Positions 1 to 6,037 are shown, counted from the first letter of the stretch. The stretch is DNA of 7,842 bases from an uncultured Clostridia bacterium (GCA_945867445.1 CAMBID010000027.1:1-7842); one strand, 5' to 3'. Notes: a model not told the origin generated them from the sequence alone. Made by a program: numbers and translations.

Positions 1-53
1 CGCCTGCGGCGCTATAAAAAGCTTTGAAAGCTTTTTATCAAGAACTAGTATAA
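1..53 (+). repeat. Right end of interspersed hairpin repeat (copy A)
   Basis: These 53 bases match 5936-5988 at 52 of 53 positions; the only difference is the centre of a palindrome (G at 26, T at 5961). The block contains a 12-bp arm palindrome with a 1-base centre (ATAAAAAGCTTT, then AAAGCTTTTTAT). It ends in TCAAGAACTAGTATAA, the right terminus of the element described at 5827-5988. The rest of this copy lies outside the window. It directly abuts the 3' end of the TfoX-domain gene, whose reading frames run into it. It could serve as a 3'-end hairpin for the leftward operon; that role is inferred. Confidence 0.85.
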
Positions 54-280
54 GGGCGGACTTTCGTTCCGGCGGCAGCGCCGCCTTGGGAAGGCCCAGC
101 TCCGCCCCGGCCAGGGCACTGAGCTGATGGAGGCAGACGCCGCCGTCCACGCTCCGGCGGATGCGGAGGAAGGCTTCCGCCGACCCCACTTCCCGGAGCG
201 CTTCCGGCGTCTCTACGCCGATTCTCCGCAGGTTTTCCGCCAGCACCGGCCCGATGTTGGGGAAGGTCCATGAGCTCCAT
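38..280 (-). pseudogene. TfoX C-terminal-domain protein, apparently frameshifted
   Basis: An ATG at 280-278 sits behind a strong AAGGAG site (5-base spacer), 28 bases after the previous gene's stop. It reads MELMDLP and then goes out of frame: the next residues are QHRAGAG, with no family resemblance, ending at TGA 40-38. One frame over, directly after the CCCC run (plus-strand GGGG, 259-262), the codons read NIGPVLAENL, GVETPEALREVGSAEAFLRI and CLHQLSALAGAELG, then PPERKSAL. Joined by removing one C, this gives a roughly 76-residue protein with the helix-hairpin-helix-like pattern of stand-alone TfoX C-terminal domains (usually about 75-85 aa). The domain frame has no usable start of its own. 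It runs without a stop through the repeat at 1-53 and off the window. Proteins with this domain are related to the C-terminal half of the competence regulator TfoX/Sxy; the role of the short Clostridia versions is unknown. The single-base shift may be a real mutation or a homopolymer sequencing error. It is the last gene of the SpoIID-queA operon. Confidence 0.75.
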
Positions 281-308
281 AGGCGCTCCTTTCCAGGCTC
301 ACAGGTCT

Positions 309-968
309 CTAAAGAAGTCCCAGCCGGCGGGCCAGCGCCGCCCGTTCCTCTTCCGTAGGCGGCAGGGGTCCGGTCCGCAGGACGCCATCTTTGCATGTCG
401 CCTCTGTCCCGGCACAGGCCAGGCGGATGCGGAGCTTTCCGATCGTTCGGGCCATCGGCTCCGGCCAGTAGTTCAGCCAGCAGAGGGCAGGACGGCCATC
501 CTCCCCCAGGTAGCCGCCCTCCGGCGGCAGCCCCGCATCCACGCAGCCCCAGAAGGGGGGAAAGACCCCAGCGCTCCAGCGAAGGATCTCCCCCATCCGC
601 TCCGGGGAAAACGCGCCCCGCTGGCGCTCCTCCGGGATGTGGACAACAAAGGCGTCCAGGCCCTTGCGGTCCCCAGTATGGAGCCGGTATCCTACCGGCC
701 GCTCCCCGCCGGAAAAGAAGGAAACACTGTACCCAAGGTCACCCAAGAGCAGGTTTCCCTGGTTGGTTTGTCCCTTCCGCAAAGTCCCGGCAAATGACTC
801 CTCCGTCCAAGGGAAGAGCTTTGCCTGAGAGCGGTTCCAAACGGTCTCAAATGCTGGTCCGCCCTCCCCCTCCCGGAAGAGGGAGAAAAGGCGGTATCCC
901 TCCGCCGCTAAGGCAGCGAAATCCTCCGGTCCGTTCCGCCGCCAGAGGATTAGTGTCCAATCCGCCAT
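309..968 (-). CDS. Hypothetical 219-aa protein coupled to queA
   Basis: Family not recognised. The ATG at 968-966 shares its A with the queA stop (TGATG), implying translational coupling and membership of the same operon; the stop is TAG at 311-309. The product is soluble-looking, without a signal peptide or membrane segment, and rich in aromatics, with clusters such as WTLILWRRNG near the N-terminus, FPPFWGCVDAGLPPEGG in the middle and CWLNYWPEPMARTIG around residues 162-176. The C-terminus is charged and helical (PPTEEERAALARRLGLL). The WLNYW segment and overall size loosely recall alpha/beta immunity-type proteins (Imm52-like), but this is too weak for a call and there is no toxin nearby. 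The consistent frame, tight coupling to queA and protein-like composition support a real gene. The tfoX-domain gene follows 28 bases downstream. Confidence 0.8.
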   Translation of the reverse strand: MADWTLILWRRNGPEDFAALAAEGYRLFSLFREGEGGPAFETVWNRSQAKLFPWTEESFAGTLRKGQTNQGNLLLGDLGYSVSFFSGGERPVGYRLHTGDRKGLDAFVVHIPEERQRGAFSPERMGEILRWSAGVFPPFWGCVDAGLPPEGGYLGEDGRPALCWLNYWPEPMARTIGKLRIRLACAGTEATCKDGVLRTGPLPPTEEERAALARRLGLL

Positions 969-1993
969 CAGCGCAGGAACATGGCGTCTCCGAAGGAGAA
1001 GAAGCGGTACTTCTCCCGGACGGCCTCCTCATAGGCGGCCAGGACATGCTCCCGGCCCGCGAAGGCGGAGACCAGCATGATAAGGGTGCTCTCCGGCAGG
1101 TGGAAATTGGTCACCAGGCCGTCCATCACCTTGAAGCGGTAGCCGGGATAGATATAGATGTTCGTCCACCCGGCCTTCGGCTCCATGTGACCATCCTCCG
1201 CCGCCCAGCTCTCCAGCGTCCGGCAGGAGGTGGTGCCCACGCAGATGCAGCGGCCGCCGCGGGCCTTGGTCTCATTGATGAGCCTGGCGGTCTCCGGCGG
1301 CAGGATGCAGAACTCGCTGTGCATCTCATGCTCCGCGATCTCCTCCTCCTTCACCGGGCGGAAGGTGCCAAGCCCCACGTGGAGCGTCACATAGCCGATG
1401 CCGATGCCCTTTTCCTGAATCCTTTCCAGCAGCTCCGGCGTGAAGTGGAGTCCCGCCGTGGGGGCCGCCGCGCTGCCGGGGACCTTGGAGTAGACGGTCT
1501 GGTAGCGCTCCCGGTCCCGGAGTTCCTCCTTGATATAAGGGGGCAGGGGCATTTTCCCCAGGCGTTCCAGTACCTCCAGGAAGATACCGTCGTAGTCAAA
1601 GCGGACAAGCCGGTTGCCGTCCGGCAGGACCTCCGTCACCTCGGCGGTGAGCTCCCCATTTCCAAAGGAGAGCTTGCTCCCCTGGCGCATGTGCCGGCCG
1701 GGGCGCACCAGGCACTCCCAGGTCTTCTCCCCCCGGTCGATGAGCAGCAACACCTCACAGGCTCCCCCGCCGGGGAGCCGCTGGCCCAGAAGCCGGGCGG
1801 GCAGTACCCGGGAATCATTCAGGATCAGGCAGTCGCCGGGATACAGGAAATCTGGCAGCTCATAGAAATGGTGGTGCTCCCAGGCCCCGGTCTTCCGGTC
1901 CAGGGTCATAAGGCGGGAGGTATCCCGCTTCTCCAGAGGGGTCTGAGCTATGAGCTCCTTGGGGAGCTCATAGTTGAAATCGCTGGTCTTCAT
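968..1993 (-). CDS. queA: QueA, tRNA S-adenosylmethionine ribosyltransferase-isomerase
   Basis: Cytoplasmic enzyme that transfers and isomerises the ribosyl part of S-adenosylmethionine onto the preQ1 base at position 34 of GUN-anticodon tRNAs, giving epoxyqueuosine. The 341-aa product has the usual family length and motifs in order: [10 protein letters not shown] (59-68), PPYI (151-154), [20 protein letters not shown] (163-182), [10 protein letters not shown] (205-214), EHEMHSE (221-227), [11 protein letters not shown] (252-262), [20 protein letters not shown] (282-301), [14 protein letters not shown] (302-315) and a C-terminal [13 protein letters not shown] chose ATG 1993-1991 because it gives the standard [19 protein letters not shown] start and has a GGAAGGA site about 8 bases upstream. 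The longer frame starting at 2095 only adds non-homologous residues inside the upstream gene. It lies 22 bases after the SpoIID-domain gene and its stop overlaps the next start. The usual partner tgt is not adjacent. Confidence 0.98.
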   Translation of the reverse strand: MKTSDFNYELPKELIAQTPLEKRDTSRLMTLDRKTGAWEHHHFYELPDFLYPGDCLILNDSRVLPARLLGQRLPGGGACEVLLLIDRGEKTWECLVRPGRHMRQGSKLSFGNGELTAEVTEVLPDGNRLVRFDYDGIFLEVLERLGKMPLPPYIKEELRDRERYQTVYSKVPGSAAAPTAGLHFTPELLERIQEKGIGIGYVTLHVGLGTFRPVKEEEIAEHEMHSEFCILPPETARLINETKARGGRCICVGTTSCRTLESWAAEDGHMEPKAGWTNIYIYPGYRFKVMDGLVTNFHLPESTLIMLVSAFAGREHVLAAYEEAVREKYRFFSFGDAMFLR

Positions 1994-2015
1994 GCTCGTT
2001 TCCTTCCCGGGGCCC

Positions 2016-3662
2016 TCAGTAGAGGTCCACGTCCGTATAGTAGAAATGGAGGATCTCCTCGTAGCCATAGCCCTGCTCCGCCATGGCCTTGGCACCCCAC
2101 TGGCTCATGCCAACATGGTGGCCGCTGCCAGTGCCGGTAATGGTCACGTCATTGCCGCTGTCGGAAGGCACACCTCCGCCGCTCTGGCTCATCCCGGAGG
2201 ATGTCAGCACCCAAGCGTTGCCGTCCAGGGCCGTGACAGTCCCTTTTCCGGAAATGGCGTAGGCCCCCTGGGTAGAGGCGATCTTCGTGGCGCTGTCGTT
2301 GATGTAGAGCTCCGCCCCCTGGCTCTGGCCGTTGATGGTGAAGCGGAGGCTCCTTACGCTCTTGCCCAGGGTAGAGCTATAGAAAATGGTGCGGCACTTG
2401 TCGCCCTGCACCGTCAGGGTATTGCCGCTGCTGTCCACAAAGGTGACCTTATAGACGTTTCCCATGGCGGTATAGTCTGAGACATAGACCTTCTCCACTG
2501 TGCCAATGGAGTAGCCGCTGTTCTGCAGGACCCAGGTGAGCTCGTCCTTGGTGTAGGTGGTGGTATAGCGGTAACCCGGGATGGTGACGAGAGCCTCGTA
2601 GGGGTCCTCCTTGCCCTTGAGATAGGCAAGATCCCCGCCCCAGACGTTCTTGGCGTCCTCCGTGGCTCCGCCGTCAGAGGAGAAGTACACCGCCTCGATG
2701 AGCTTCCCGCCGTAGTAGAGGCAGAGGCCCGCCGTCTCGTCCACGGCGGCGTCGCTGCGGGCGCTGGGGCCGGAGGTGGAGTTGCCCCGGCCGTAATAAA
2801 CCTGACAGTCAGTGGTGTTGCAGACGTCGAAGCCGTAGGCAGCGCTGTGCTTCGTGGCGCGGCTCACATAGGTCCGGGCGCAGACAGCCTGGGCCGCCAG
2901 GGCCTCTACCGGCCAGCTGCCGCTCATCTCATAGGGAATGACGCCCTTGACGTAGTCCTCCCGGTCCACTACATTGATGACACTGAGCTTTCCCCCGGTG
3001 ACCCGGGGGTATTCAAAGCCGCCCCGGTATTTATAGAAGCGGAACCAGGTCTCGGCGATCTGTCCCTGGCCGTCCGGCAGAATGGCAAAGCTCCGGCTCC
3101 CCTGACAGTCAAATTCAAAGAGGACGGTGGCGGTCTTCGTCACCGTCACCACCACGCCGGTGCGGCTGGCTGCGACGGCGCTGCCGTCCAGGCCAGCATT
3201 CGCCAGGGCCAGAACGGCCTCGCTCTCCGTCTCATAGCAGCCAAGGCGCAGGCGGTAGGTATCGGAGATGTAGGCAACGTAACTTCCAGGGTAGCTTTCC
3301 GCCGCCGCCGCAGCCTCTTCGAAGCTTGCGTAGGTTTCCGCCGTCTCCGCCCGCCAGGATCCGATGACACCCTGGCCCTGGTCGCTCTCATAGTAGCCGC
3401 TGCTGCCAAGGTAAATGGTCCCCGCCGCCGTGACGGAGACAGTAGTCTTCCCGGTCTCCCCCACTTCTACAAAGCTCCGGCTGCCGTCATAGTAGCCGAA
3501 GGCATAGCCGCTGCCCACGGCATTTTCCAGGTTGGCGGAGAACATGGCGCTGCTGCCGTAGCGCAGTCCCACCTTCACGGTGTCATTCTCCAGCGCGGCA
3601 GCCGCCCCGCAGCAAACCAGAATCGTCAACAAAAAGCTCAGGCTCCAACGCAGTTTTTTCAT
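2016..3662 (-). CDS. Secreted SpoIID/LytB-domain protein (peptidoglycan-acting)
   Basis: The 548-aa exported protein starts at ATG 3662-3660 behind GGGGAGGT; a GTG at 3683 is in frame but upstream of that site. Residues 1-24 form a signal peptide ([19 protein letters not shown], then AAA). Residues about 100-180 include [20 protein letters not shown], resembling a peptidoglycan-binding SPOR repeat. The SpoIID domain spans about 225-430 plus the C-terminus: [20 protein letters not shown] (231-250), whose Glu245 aligns with the catalytic Glu of SpoIID lytic transglycosylases, then [24 protein letters not shown] (281-289; Cys281 and Cys286 may match the zinc cysteines of clostridial SpoIID), [17 protein letters not shown], and [19 protein letters not shown] (514-532). 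Known SpoIID proteins cleave denuded glycan strands during engulfment. At 548 aa this is longer than classical SpoIID (about 340) and lacks its usual neighbours, so it is more likely a vegetative or sporulation-linked paralogue. It is the first gene of the queA operon. Confidence 0.93.
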   Translation of the reverse strand: MKKLRWSLSFLLTILVCCGAAAALENDTVKVGLRYGSSAMFSANLENAVGSGYAFGYYDGSRSFVEVGETGKTTVSVTAAGTIYLGSSGYYESDQGQGVIGSWRAETAETYASFEEAAAAAESYPGSYVAYISDTYRLRLGCYETESEAVLALANAGLDGSAVAASRTGVVVTVTKTATVLFEFDCQGSRSFAILPDGQGQIAETWFRFYKYRGGFEYPRVTGGKLSVINVVDREDYVKGVIPYEMSGSWPVEALAAQAVCARTYVSRATKHSAAYGFDVCNTTDCQVYYGRGNSTSGPSARSDAAVDETAGLCLYYGGKLIEAVYFSSDGGATEDAKNVWGGDLAYLKGKEDPYEALVTIPGYRYTTTYTKDELTWVLQNSGYSIGTVEKVYVSDYTAMGNVYKVTFVDSSGNTLTVQGDKCRTIFYSSTLGKSVRSLRFTINGQSQGAELYINDSATKIASTQGAYAISGKGTVTALDGNAWVLTSSGMSQSGGGVPSDSGNDVTITGTGSGHHVGMSQWGAKAMAEQGYGYEEILHFYYTDVDLY

Positions 3663-3685
3663 GCGACCTCCCCAAGTCCCCACTC

Positions 3686-3714
3686 TTGACGAGCGGGCCG
3701 CAGTGTGCTATGAT
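3686..3714 (+). promoter_or_regulatory. Sigma-A-type promoter for asd
   Basis: TTGACG at 3686-3691 and TATGAT at 3709-3714 are separated by exactly 17 bases, with a TG one base before the -10 (extended -10, TGCTATGAT). A start near 3721 would give asd an approximately 170-nt leader. The promoter lies just upstream of, and inside the 5' end of, the divergent SpoIID-domain unit. Confidence 0.75.
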
Positions 3715-3742
3715 ATGGACAAATGTACGCGGTACGGGTACA

Positions 3743-3806
3743 GTCAGGACATCCCCTCCGGGAAGTTCCCGTAGGGAAGCGGGTTCCCCGCCTCCCCCTG
3801 TCCGAC
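3743..3806 (+). promoter_or_regulatory. Possible three-way-junction RNA in overlapping leaders
   Basis: GTCAGGACA (3743-3751) pairs with TGTCCGAC (3799-3806) as an 8-bp stem with one bulged A. It encloses two 5-bp hairpins: CGGGA-AGT-TCCCG (3759-3771) and GCGGG-TTC-CCCGC (3779-3791). The fold sits in the asd 5' leader, and its complement sits in the SpoIID-queA leader. I do not recognise it as a T-box, lysine riboswitch or other named class, and no T-run follows it. It may be a regulatory leader or chance pairing in GC-rich DNA. Confidence 0.35.
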
Positions 3807-3826
3807 GTAACAGGCTGTGATACTCT

Positions 3827-3855
3827 ATTATATTATAGAAGCCCCCGGGATGCAA
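3827..3855 (-). promoter_or_regulatory. Sigma-A-type promoter for SpoIID-queA operon
   Basis: On the minus strand TTGCAT (3855-3850) and a perfect TATAAT (3832-3827) are 17 bases apart. A second TATAAT overlaps it at 3837-3832, at a non-ideal 12-base distance. Transcription would begin near 3820, about 160 nt before the SpoIID-domain ATG. The promoter points towards the asd promoter at 3686-3714, so the two initial transcripts would be complementary over about 3721-3820. Confidence 0.7.
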
Positions 3856-3876
3856 GCGGATTCGACATCTCCCGGG
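3844..3876 (+). promoter_or_regulatory. Hairpin just upstream of asd ribosome site
   Basis: CCCGGGA (3844-3850) can pair with TCCCGGG (3870-3876) around a 19-base loop. The hairpin ends 7 bases before the GGAGG site (3884-3888) of asd. It could affect translation start, but no anti-Shine-Dalgarno pairing is obvious. The loop also contains the -35 box of the opposing promoter. Confidence 0.3.
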
Positions 3877-3893
3877 CGGAAACGGAGGAAACG

Positions 3894-4988
3894 ATGAAAG
3901 AGTACAAGGTCGGCATCATCGGCGGCACGGGTATGGTGGGCCAGCGTTTCATCACGCTGATGGAGCATCACCCCTGGTTCCGCCTCACCGTCATCGCCGC
4001 CAGCGCCCGCAGCACCGGGAAGCCCTATGGCGAGGCTGCGGAGAAGCGCTGGGTCATGCCCACTCCCATCCCGGCCTGCGCAAAGGACCTTGTGGTGCTG
4101 GACGCCGTGGCGGATGCGGAGAAGATTGCCTCGCTGGTGGATTTCTGCTTCTGCGCCGTGGATATGCCGAAAGACGAGATCCGGTCCCTGGAGGAGCGCT
4201 ACGCCAGGCTGGAATGCCCCATCGTCTCCAACAACTCCGCCCACCGCTGGACGGAGGACGTCCCCATGGTGGTGCCGGAGATCAACCCGGAGCATCTGGC
4301 CGTCATCCCCGCTCAACGCCAGCGCCTGGGCACCAAGCGGGGCTTTATCGCCGTGAAATCCAACTGCTCCCTCCAGAGCTATGTCCCCGCCCTGCACCCC
4401 CTTCGGAAATACGGCCTTGAAGCGGCTCTCGTCTGCACCTACCAGGCCATCTCCGGCGCGGGCAAGACCTTTGAGCGCTGGCCCGAGATGGTGGACAACT
4501 GCATCCCCTACATCGGCGGTGAGGAGGAGAAGAGCGAGCGTGAGCCCCTGAAGCTCTTTGGCCAGGTGGAGGACGGGAAGATCGTCCCCGCCCAGGGCCC
4601 CAATATCACCGCCCAGTGCTTCCGGGTGGCCTGCCTGGACGGCCACATGGCGGCGGTCTTCCTGAAGTTCCAGGATGGGTGCAAGCCCTCCATCGATGAG
4701 ATCAAGGCAGACTGGGCGAATTATCGCGGCATTGCCCAGGAGCTGAAGCTCCCCTCCGCCCCCAAGCAGTTCCTCCACTATATGGAGGAGCCCGACCGCC
4801 CTCAGGCAAAGCTTGACCGGATGTGCGAGAACGGCATGGCCATCAGCCTGGGCCGCCTGCGGGAGGACAGCCAGTACGACTATAAGTTCGTGGGCCTCAG
4901 CCACAATACTCTCCGGGGCGCCGCCGGCGGCGCGGTGCTCCTGGCGGAGCTCCTCTGTGCCGAGGGCTGGATCGAGCCGGTGCGGTAA
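3894..4988 (+). CDS. asd: Aspartate-semialdehyde dehydrogenase
   Basis: Cytoplasmic NADPH-dependent enzyme that reduces aspartyl-4-phosphate to aspartate semialdehyde. This is the branch point to lysine/diaminopimelate, threonine, methionine and isoleucine. The 364-aa product has the N-terminal nucleotide-binding loop GIIGGTGMVGQRF (7-19), SNNSAHRW (112-119), VVPEINPEHL (126-135), the catalytic motif AVKSNCSLQS with Cys158, and CFRVACLDGHMAAV with Arg244 and His251 as likely substrate/acid-base residues. The pattern and length match the archaeal/fungal-type subfamily rather than the E. coli-type enzyme. I chose ATG 3894 because GGAGG ends 5 bases upstream and the protein starts MKEYKVGIIGG; an in-frame ATG at 3723 would add 57 unrelated residues. 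It appears monocistronic, from the promoter at 3686-3714 to the terminator at 5044-5079. Confidence 0.97.
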   Translation: MKEYKVGIIGGTGMVGQRFITLMEHHPWFRLTVIAASARSTGKPYGEAAEKRWVMPTPIPACAKDLVVLDAVADAEKIASLVDFCFCAVDMPKDEIRSLEERYARLECPIVSNNSAHRWTEDVPMVVPEINPEHLAVIPAQRQRLGTKRGFIAVKSNCSLQSYVPALHPLRKYGLEAALVCTYQAISGAGKTFERWPEMVDNCIPYIGGEEEKSEREPLKLFGQVEDGKIVPAQGPNITAQCFRVACLDGHMAAVFLKFQDGCKPSIDEIKADWANYRGIAQELKLPSAPKQFLHYMEEPDRPQAKLDRMCENGMAISLGRLREDSQYDYKFVGLSHNTLRGAAGGAVLLAELLCAEGWIEPVR

Positions 4989-5043
4989 GGTTTTCCCGCC
5001 TTGGCGGAAGCCGCCGGAAGACAAGACTTCCCGTCAAAAAGCC

Positions 5044-5079
5044 AGGACCCTCCACAGACCAAAGTCTGCGGAGGGTCCT
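5044..5079. terminator. Bidirectional intrinsic terminator between asd and SdpI gene
   Basis: AGGACCCTCCACAGAC (5044-5059) pairs with 5064-5079 over 16 positions with one A-C mismatch, around a CAAA loop. Reading leftward, the stem is followed by GGCTTTTT (5043-5036), a clear T-run that would stop the SdpI-family transcript. Rightward, after asd, the tail TCCTGCATTTT is poorer, so termination there may be less efficient. It fills the gap between the convergent gene ends at 4988 and 5107. Confidence 0.85.
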
Positions 5080-5106
5080 TCCTGCATTTTCGAAAACAGG
5101 AGACGC

Positions 5107-5472
5107 TCACTCCCCGTCAAAGCGGCGCTTCAGGGCGCGCTCCGTCAGTACGACCGTCCCCGCCAGCAGTACCAGCTGCGCTATACAGACGGCCCCGCCC
5201 AGAGACCCGACGGTCTCTGCCCGCTCCCCTATCACGAAGAGGAGCGGGATCGCGGAAATCGGCAGCAGGATCCAGCCGCAGAGGTTCCACAGCCGCCCGA
5301 AATAGCTGTGGGCGAAGCGCCAGGTCTCCTCATTCCTCATGGACCGCGCGCTCCGATAGCCAAAAAGGACGTTGATCTCCTCCGGCGGCTTTCTCCGGAA
5401 GCGCTTCCCCACGACGATCATCGCCGCGGGGATCAGAAGATCCATGGAAAGCATGAAAAACCAGAAAGCCAT
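5107..5472 (-). CDS. SdpI-family small membrane protein
   Basis: The 121-aa integral membrane protein has about three hydrophobic segments: residues 2-22 (FWFFMLSMDLLIPAAMIVVG), 63-82 (NLCGWILLPISAIPLLFVI) and 91-110 (LGGAVCIAQLVLLAGTVVLT). Between the first two lies the family signature FGYRSARSMRNEETWRFAH (37-55), matching the SdpI C-terminal motif GYRT-x-SM-x-NEE-x-W. B. subtilis SdpI protects against the SdpC toxin and signals to SdpR, but most members of this family have no known toxin partner, and none is visible here. ATG 5472 is preferred because GGAGG (5485-5481) lies 8 bases upstream; the GTG at 5481 overlaps that site. It converges on asd across the terminator at 5044-5079. Confidence 0.9.
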   Translation of the reverse strand: MAFWFFMLSMDLLIPAAMIVVGKRFRRKPPEEINVLFGYRSARSMRNEETWRFAHSYFGRLWNLCGWILLPISAIPLLFVIGERAETVGSLGGAVCIAQLVLLAGTVVLTERALKRRFDGE

Positions 5473-5559
5473 ATCGCACACCTCCGAAAGAATTTGGCAG
5501 CTGTTTCACAACCTGCTTCCCGTCCGGTGCCGATCCCGGCTTGGAAGAGAATCTTACTG

Positions 5560-5661
5560 TCACCGTCCGCGAAGCCGATGCCGATTCCCCTCTGCCATCC
5601 GCAGCTGTAAATCCAGCCATATGGAGAAGGGATCCCCTTTCCGTTTAAAAAAGTTCAGCAT
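5560..5661 (-). CDS. Possible 33-aa small ORF upstream of SdpI gene
   Basis: An ATG at 5661-5659 lies 6 bases after GGGAGG and reads MLNFFKRKGDPFSIW, LDLQLRMAEG, NRHRLRGR, then TGA at 5562-5560. The peptide is basic with an amphipathic middle, and has no membrane segment or signal peptide. The good ribosome site and plausible composition suggest a genuine small protein or leader peptide, 87 bases before the SdpI-family start and in the same orientation. It could also be the remnant of a longer gene broken by decay, or chance. I do not recognise a family and see no clear promoter in front of it. Confidence 0.35.
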   Translation of the reverse strand: MLNFFKRKGDPFSIWLDLQLRMAEGNRHRLRGR

Positions 5662-5826
5662 TAGCAGCCTCCCGGGCCCACTTTTCCCATACTCTCATAC
5701 GAAAACCCGCTAAAAAGCTTTGGATAGCGCGAGGCGCGTCCGGTTTTTATGAAACGGCGCGGCGTGTATTCTGCACGCTGCGAAGGCGCGGAGCGCACGG
5801 GATTTCAAAGGAAAGGATTTCATTTG
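5662..5826. other. Intergenic stretch, no gene seen
   Basis: No credible coding frame is seen on either strand. The stretch contains the degenerate repeat copy at 5711-5740, a short GCGTG/CACGC hairpin near 5762-5778, and two GATTTCA words around 5801-5823. I found no convincing promoter for the leftward SdpI-family unit here. Confidence 0.5.
5711..5740 (-). repeat. Degenerate inverted partial copy of the repeat
   Basis: Read on the minus strand, this gives GACGCGCCT, then CGCGCTAT, then AAAGCTTTTTA. These are the same blocks, in the same order, as at 5932-5972 (GACGCGCCT, GGCGCTAT, AAAGCTTTTTA), with part of the palindrome missing. It is a decayed copy in opposite orientation to the near-full copy, or an outer terminal inverted repeat of a larger element spanning about 5711-5988. 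Confidence 0.55.
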
Positions 5827-5988
5827 TAATACTCTTTCTTGATAAAAATCTTTGATTTTTATCAAGAAGGCGCCGCTGTCAGCGTCGCCCTTTTGCGGCA
5901 GTCTGCCGCAAAAGCCGTCTCATAAGTTCTTGACGCGCCTGCGGCGCTATAAAAAGCTTTTAAAGCTTTTTATCAAGAACTAGTATAA
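5827..5988 (+). repeat. MITE-like interspersed repeat (copy B, near-full)
   Basis: The 162-bp non-coding unit is bounded by terminal inverted repeats matching at 23 of 27 bases: the left end (5827-5853) reads TAATACTCTTTCTTGATAAA and the right end (5988-5962, minus strand) TTATACTAGTTCTTGATAAA. Inside are three strong hairpins. One is a 15-bp perfect stem with a TTT loop (5836-5868), one an 11-bp stem CTTTTGCGGCA with a GTC loop (5890-5914), and one a 12-bp arm palindrome at 5949-5973. The last is framed by AGTTCTTGA (5925-5933) and TCAAGAACT (5973-5981). There is no transposase. The target duplication is not clear: TA on the left, AA on the right. Its right 53 bases recur at 1-53. Both copies lie in the same orientation next to the 3' end of a leftward gene. 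The hairpins could terminate or protect transcripts; the family is not one I can name. Confidence 0.75.
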
Positions 5989-6037
5989 TCAGTATCACAT
6001 CTGCCTCCCGCTGTCCAGTCCTTTCGGGGAGCCTCCC

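Noticed and set aside
309..968. Immunity protein of a polymorphic toxin system
   Set aside because: Only a loose WLNYW-type resemblance. No toxin gene is adjacent, and coupling to queA argues against an accessory immunity locus.
1994..2095. Longer queA start at 2095
   Set aside because: The extra residues ([16 protein letters not shown] and on) are a frame inside the SpoIID-domain gene. The ATG at 1993 has the family-standard N-terminus and a ribosome site.
395..2140. 581-residue open frame on the plus strand
   Set aside because: It lies antisense to queA and the 219-aa gene. It is Pro/Arg/Gly-rich with no domain pattern, a typical shadow in GC-rich DNA.
2847..3689. 280-residue open frame on the plus strand
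   Set aside because: It is antisense to the SpoIID-domain gene, whose motifs are unambiguous.
3723..3893. In-frame 57-residue N-terminal extension of asd from ATG 3723, almost at the predicted transcription start (possible leaderless isoform)
   Set aside because: The extension has no similarity to the enzyme family, while the ATG at 3894 has a proper GGAGG site and starts directly at the nucleotide-binding fold.
3828..5024. 398-residue open frame on the minus strand
   Set aside because: It is antisense to asd along its whole length. The composition (GAGGDD, LLLTADVGDAVVHH) is the usual complement of a GC-rich gene, and there is no ribosome site.
5330..5620. 96-residue open frame on the minus strand overlapping the SdpI-family gene
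   Set aside because: Its second half is an out-of-frame reading of the SdpI-family gene, and no ribosome site precedes its ATG. Its first half overlaps the better-supported 33-aa ORF.
5836..5973. CRISPR-like or attC-like array from repeated TTCTTGATAAAAA words
   Set aside because: The words alternate in orientation and form hairpins. There is no regular direct repeat with unique spacers, and no integrase or Cas gene.
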